From Thermacetogenium phaeum DSM 12270 (lineage in GTDB: Bacteria > Bacillota > DSM-12270 > Thermacetogeniales > Thermacetogeniaceae): 64,000 nucleotides of DNA. The stretch covers positions 1,195,942 to 1,259,941 of the forward strand of contig NC_018870.1 of assembly GCF_000305935.1 (NCBI RefSeq). Reading direction: 5' to 3'. The position numbers were made by a program, and so were the translations under genes. Below are positions 61,087 to 64,000 of this stretch, in pieces (position 1 is the first letter of the stretch; each line of letters opens with the position of its first letter). Under the pieces are notes generated by a model. It was not told the origin of the DNA, searched no databases, and saw nothing but the letters and a program-made list of their open reading frames with translations.

Positions 61087-61509
61087 AGCGACCTCTTACC
61101 GTCCTCCTATAATCTTCCCTGGAATCGCCTCTTGATATCCTTGTCGGGTCCTGCTCATTTTGGTCTGAATTTATCAATTATTGCCACAAATGATCATGGC
61201 AAGCAATAAAAGCCAAATGTGATAATTATAGTATAGACTAGTATTATCTGTCAGTCAAGTCCCATCCTTCTTATATTTTGTCCGGGGAACGATCTGACCA
61301 CCGATGGGGTGGCAACAGGAGAATGGAACTATTGCACCTAAAAGATTGCTTTGGGAACTTGTGTCGCCCATCTGGTGTGGAGCAATGAAAAACAGCGTCC
61401 GTATGCCAAGTGATTAAACACCTGGATCATTTCCGGAAGCTTAAAAAGGATTTTCCTGCAGGTTGCAGAATTTTCTCTTAAAGCATGAAGAAATAGGAGA
61501 GGGTATCGG
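61087..61509. other. Divergent control region of agrBD and spoIID
   Basis: 423 bases with no gene. AT-rich around 61160-61260, where both promoters are likely; a TATAATTATAGTATAG cluster is visible near 61220-61240. Just before spoIID is the element GGATTTTCCTGCAGG with GTTGCAG, followed by an AGGAGAGGG ribosome site. I cannot assign a sigma factor. Confidence 0.4.
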
Positions 61510-62949
61510 ATGGGAGTCTGGAGGAAACTCCTGGCGGCATTTTTTTTCCTATTCATAGCAGGATTATTTGCGATAGCACCGGCCTGGTCCGCGGAAGCCC
61601 CCCTGATCCGGGTTGCCTTGCAGAATGGAGGGGGGGATGCGGTTTTTCGGGTTGATCACGGGAGCTATCTTCTTATTGACCAGTCAACCGGCCTTCGGCT
61701 GGGAACACTTAAACCGGGGGAAACATGGCGGGTTGCCGCCACCGGTACGGTGCTCCTGGTAGTTGCCCCGGGGGAAGAAACTCCGCGGATTTACCAGGGG
61801 CCGATCGTTCTTCAGGAAGAGCGGCAAGGCGGTCTTAACCTGTTCTACTTTAAGGGTATCCGTTATCGCGGCAACCTGGTGATCCAGAACCGGGAGGGGA
61901 GCCTCCTTGTTATCAATCTTCTCGATATCGAGAGGTATCTTTATGGCGTCATAGGCAGAGAGATGGGAGGGAATAATCTGGAGGCACTCTCGGCGCAGGC
62001 GGTCGCCTCGAGATCTTATGCCCTCTCCCTTAAGGGGCGCAACCCCTGGTTTGATGTGGGAACCGACACCGCCACCCAGGTTTATGGGGGTTATACCGCA
62101 GAGATAGCTTATGGGATGAACGGCAATAATCCCGTTGTGGAGGCGGTCGACAGAACAAGGGGAGAGGTTCTCACCTACGACGGAAAACTCGTCAATGCTG
62201 TTTATCATTCCAATGCGGGGGGGCATACGGAGGACAGCGAGAATGTCTGGAATGATCCCCTTCCCTATCTGAGGGCGGTGCCCAGCCCTACAGATGCCTA
62301 TGCCGATGAAGTTGGGGGATGGGCGGCGGAGACCTATCGCTGGGTGAAGACCTTTGACAAAAGCGAGCTGGAGGCAATCCTGGGGGTCGGTGAAATCAAA
62401 GAAATCCGCCTCTCCAGAGAACGCACGAGGGTTACCAGAAACCCCGTCACCGGGAAGGTGGTGAGAAGTTTCATCCCGGGTACGACTACGGCCTCCGGGA
62501 GGGTGACTGCGCTTACCGTTGTCGGCACCAAAGGGACAAAGAGCTATTACCGCGACCAGATACGGGCACCTTTTGGCCTAAAAAGCACCCTCTTCGATAT
62601 CGATTGGGGGGGACGTCAAATATACGTTATGAGGAATGACGGACAGGTGCAAGAGCTTGCAGGCGAAAATTTCTGGGTTCTGGGAGGAGCCGCCCGTATG
62701 TCCACGCTGAACCTGAGGGAGATGAGGCCGTATGTTGCCGGGAGCGGAAACAGGGTGGTTTCCTGGGATGCCTTTTCTGATAAAATTGTTTTTATCGGGA
62801 AGGGCTATGGGCATGGATTGGGCATGAGTCAGTGGGGTGCCAGAGGACTGGCCGCCCAAGGGTATAATTATCGAGAGATTCTGGAAATTTACTATAATCA
62901 GGGAAAACGTGACGGAAAACTGAAAATAAATGCCAACTACGGACGATAA
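61510..62949 (+). CDS. SpoIID/LytB-domain cell-wall protein
   Basis: 479 residues. A signal peptide (LLAAFFFLFIAGLFAIAPAW) is followed by an N-terminal beta domain (VFRVDHGSYLLIDQSTGLRL) and the SpoIID catalytic region: VINLLDIERYLYGVIGREMG, LSAQAVASRSYALS, AVYHSNAGGHTEDSENVWND, with a C-terminal KGYGHGLGMSQWGARGLAAQ. SpoIID-type lytic transglycosylases cut glycan strands during spore engulfment; longer LytB-like relatives also act in vegetative growth. The 479-residue length is greater than classical SpoIID (about 340), so the LytB-like reading is preferred. Confidence 0.88.
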   Translation: MGVWRKLLAAFFFLFIAGLFAIAPAWSAEAPLIRVALQNGGGDAVFRVDHGSYLLIDQSTGLRLGTLKPGETWRVAATGTVLLVVAPGEETPRIYQGPIVLQEERQGGLNLFYFKGIRYRGNLVIQNREGSLLVINLLDIERYLYGVIGREMGGNNLEALSAQAVASRSYALSLKGRNPWFDVGTDTATQVYGGYTAEIAYGMNGNNPVVEAVDRTRGEVLTYDGKLVNAVYHSNAGGHTEDSENVWNDPLPYLRAVPSPTDAYADEVGGWAAETYRWVKTFDKSELEAILGVGEIKEIRLSRERTRVTRNPVTGKVVRSFIPGTTTASGRVTALTVVGTKGTKSYYRDQIRAPFGLKSTLFDIDWGGRQIYVMRNDGQVQELAGENFWVLGGAARMSTLNLREMRPYVAGSGNRVVSWDAFSDKIVFIGKGYGHGLGMSQWGARGLAAQGYNYREILEIYYNQGKRDGKLKINANYGR

Positions 62950-62969
62950 CGGAAGGATCAGGAAAGCTT

Positions 62970-64000
62970 ATGCACATCAGTGACTTCGATTATTATCTGC
63001 CGGATGAGTTGATTGCTCAGTATCCTGCAGCCCGTCGAGAAGGTTCCAGGCTCCTTGTGCTCCCCAAAAAGGGGGGCGCAATTATCCATACGAGCTTTAG
63101 CGAAATCGGCGATTTTCTGGTGCCGGGAGACCTCCTGGTTTTAAACGAGACCAAGGTTTTCCCGGCACGGCTGTTGGGAGCGAGGGAAAGAACCGGTGGC
63201 CAGGTAGAATTATTACTGTTAGAGGAAAAGGCTTCTTTAGTCTGGGAGGCGCTGGTTAGACCCGGCAAAAAGGCCAGGATAGGGGAAACCCTAATTTTCG
63301 GCAACGGATCTCTGAGTTGTGTGATCGAGGGGAAAACTCCGGATGGGGGAAGATTGGTCAGGTTCACCGGAGTATCGGAACAGGAATTCTGGGATGAGGT
63401 GTTTAAGATCGGCAAGGTGCCTCTGCCTCCTTATATTAAACGGGATGAAGAGCAGATCGACAGAGAGCGCTATCAGACCGTTTATGCCCGAATTCCGGGA
63501 TCGGCAGCTGCCCCCACGGCCGGGCTTCATTTTACAGAGGAAATATTGCGGAGATTGCAGGAAAAGGGTGTGCGGATTGCCTTTGTCCTGCTGCATGTCG
63601 GGTTGGGGACCTTCCGTCCGGTTCGTGTTGCCGATGTGGAAAAGCATCAAATGCACGCTGAATACTGGAAACTGGAACCGGTTGCTGCCGATTTGATCAA
63701 CAGAACAAAACAGGAGGGAGGGCGTGTTGTTGCCGTCGGAACCACGACTGTAAGGGTGCTTTAGAGCGCCCCCTTTGATGGCGGCAGGATCCTTCCCGGT
63801 GAGGGATGGACAAGGCTTTTCATCTACCCTGGCTTTTCCTTCCGGGTCATCGATGGTCTCCTCACCAACTTCCACCTTCCCCGCTCCACTTTGCTGATGC
63901 TGGTTTGTGCCTTTGCCGGACGGGAGCGCGTCCTTAGTGCCTACAGGGAAGCGGTGGAGAAGCGCTACCGTTTTTTCAGCTACGGAGATGCAATGCTGAT
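62970..64000 (+). pseudogene. queA: tRNA ribosyltransferase-isomerase QueA with in-frame TAG
   Basis: QueA transfers the ribosyl part of SAM to preQ1 in tRNA to make epoxyqueuosine. The frame from ATG 62970 (MHISDFDYYLPDELIAQYPA) contains DLLVLNETKVFPARLLGARE, YQTVYARIPGSAAAPTAGLH and VAVGTTTVRVL, then TAG at 63762-63764. The same frame continues [40 protein letters not shown] to the window end. The family reads LESA at this point, so the TAG stands in place of the conserved GAG Glu codon. Either a nonsense mutation, a sequence error, or rarely suppressed. The gene is otherwise intact as far as seen. Confidence 0.88.

Noticed and set aside
16743-63764. TAG read as pyrrolysine in the three in-frame TAG genes
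   Set aside because: glgA, the SNF2 helicase, queH and the repressor use TAG as an ordinary final stop, and none of the three proteins belongs to a pyrrolysine family.
1-64000. CRISPR array, rRNA genes or a plasmid origin
   Set aside because: No regularly spaced repeats, no rRNA-like stretches and no replication initiator gene were seen on either strand.

Overview
The window looks like chromosome from a spore-forming Gram-positive Clostridia member (Peptococcaceae/Thermacetogenium/Moorella-like). The evidence is the sporulation-type SpoIID/LytB gene, an AgrB/AgrD peptide-signalling pair, a GntR-RCK regulator, the ruvCAB-queH-DUF2905 cluster and the moderately high GC with many GTG/TTG starts. 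The exact genus cannot be fixed from the sequence alone.

Layout. 1-2859: the 5' part of a group II intron (minus strand, running off the left edge) abutting an IS1634-type insertion sequence. 3001-8662: housekeeping genes (galT-like, glgA, then on the minus strand a class A penicillin-binding protein and a GntR-RCK regulator). 8825-8913: an intact tRNA-Leu(CAA). Its last 61 bases plus 10 downstream bases recur exactly at 51143-51213, so 8853-51213 reads as a 42-kb island integrated at the tRNA. 51250-55555: decayed IS, ABC-transporter and dehydrogenase genes. 55556-64000: core genes (MFS transporter, ruvC, ruvA, ruvB, queH, DUF2905, agrD, agrB, spoIID, queA).

The island is a mobile-element graveyard with a few intact modules. 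Left end: integrase stub, LexA/CI-type repressor and a cro-like gene separated by an IS, a frameshifted excisionase-like gene, and an in-frame fusion of a Gp3-like recombination directionality factor to a RusA resolvase. Next come a coupled GIY-YIG/DUF6884 pair, then a DUF1659-DUF2922-YvrJ-amidase set split by an IS110. The centre is a large helicase (SNF2-DUF3883) - DNA methylase (DUF1156) - ATPase (DUF499) defence-type operon, followed by a coupled DUF4258 / YgiT-HTH / ImmA triplet and an ADP-ribosylglycohydrolase. The right part holds a SWIM zinc-finger gene cut by an IS, cell-surface copper-amine-oxidase-stalk proteins (one with ankyrin repeats), an orphan ParA, a nuclease remnant and more IS elements.

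Two IS pairs are informative. Two IS1634-type copies (11196-13058, 36750-38658) have visible 6-bp target duplications, but both transposase genes are broken at the same place. Two IS110 copies (about 17526-19426 and 43507-45370) are nearly identical, yet differ in short clustered blocks of non-coding sequence, one of which resembles each copy's own left flank. Single-base frameshifts and in-frame TAG codons are common, including a TAG in queA outside the island; they should be confirmed against reads before being treated as biology.
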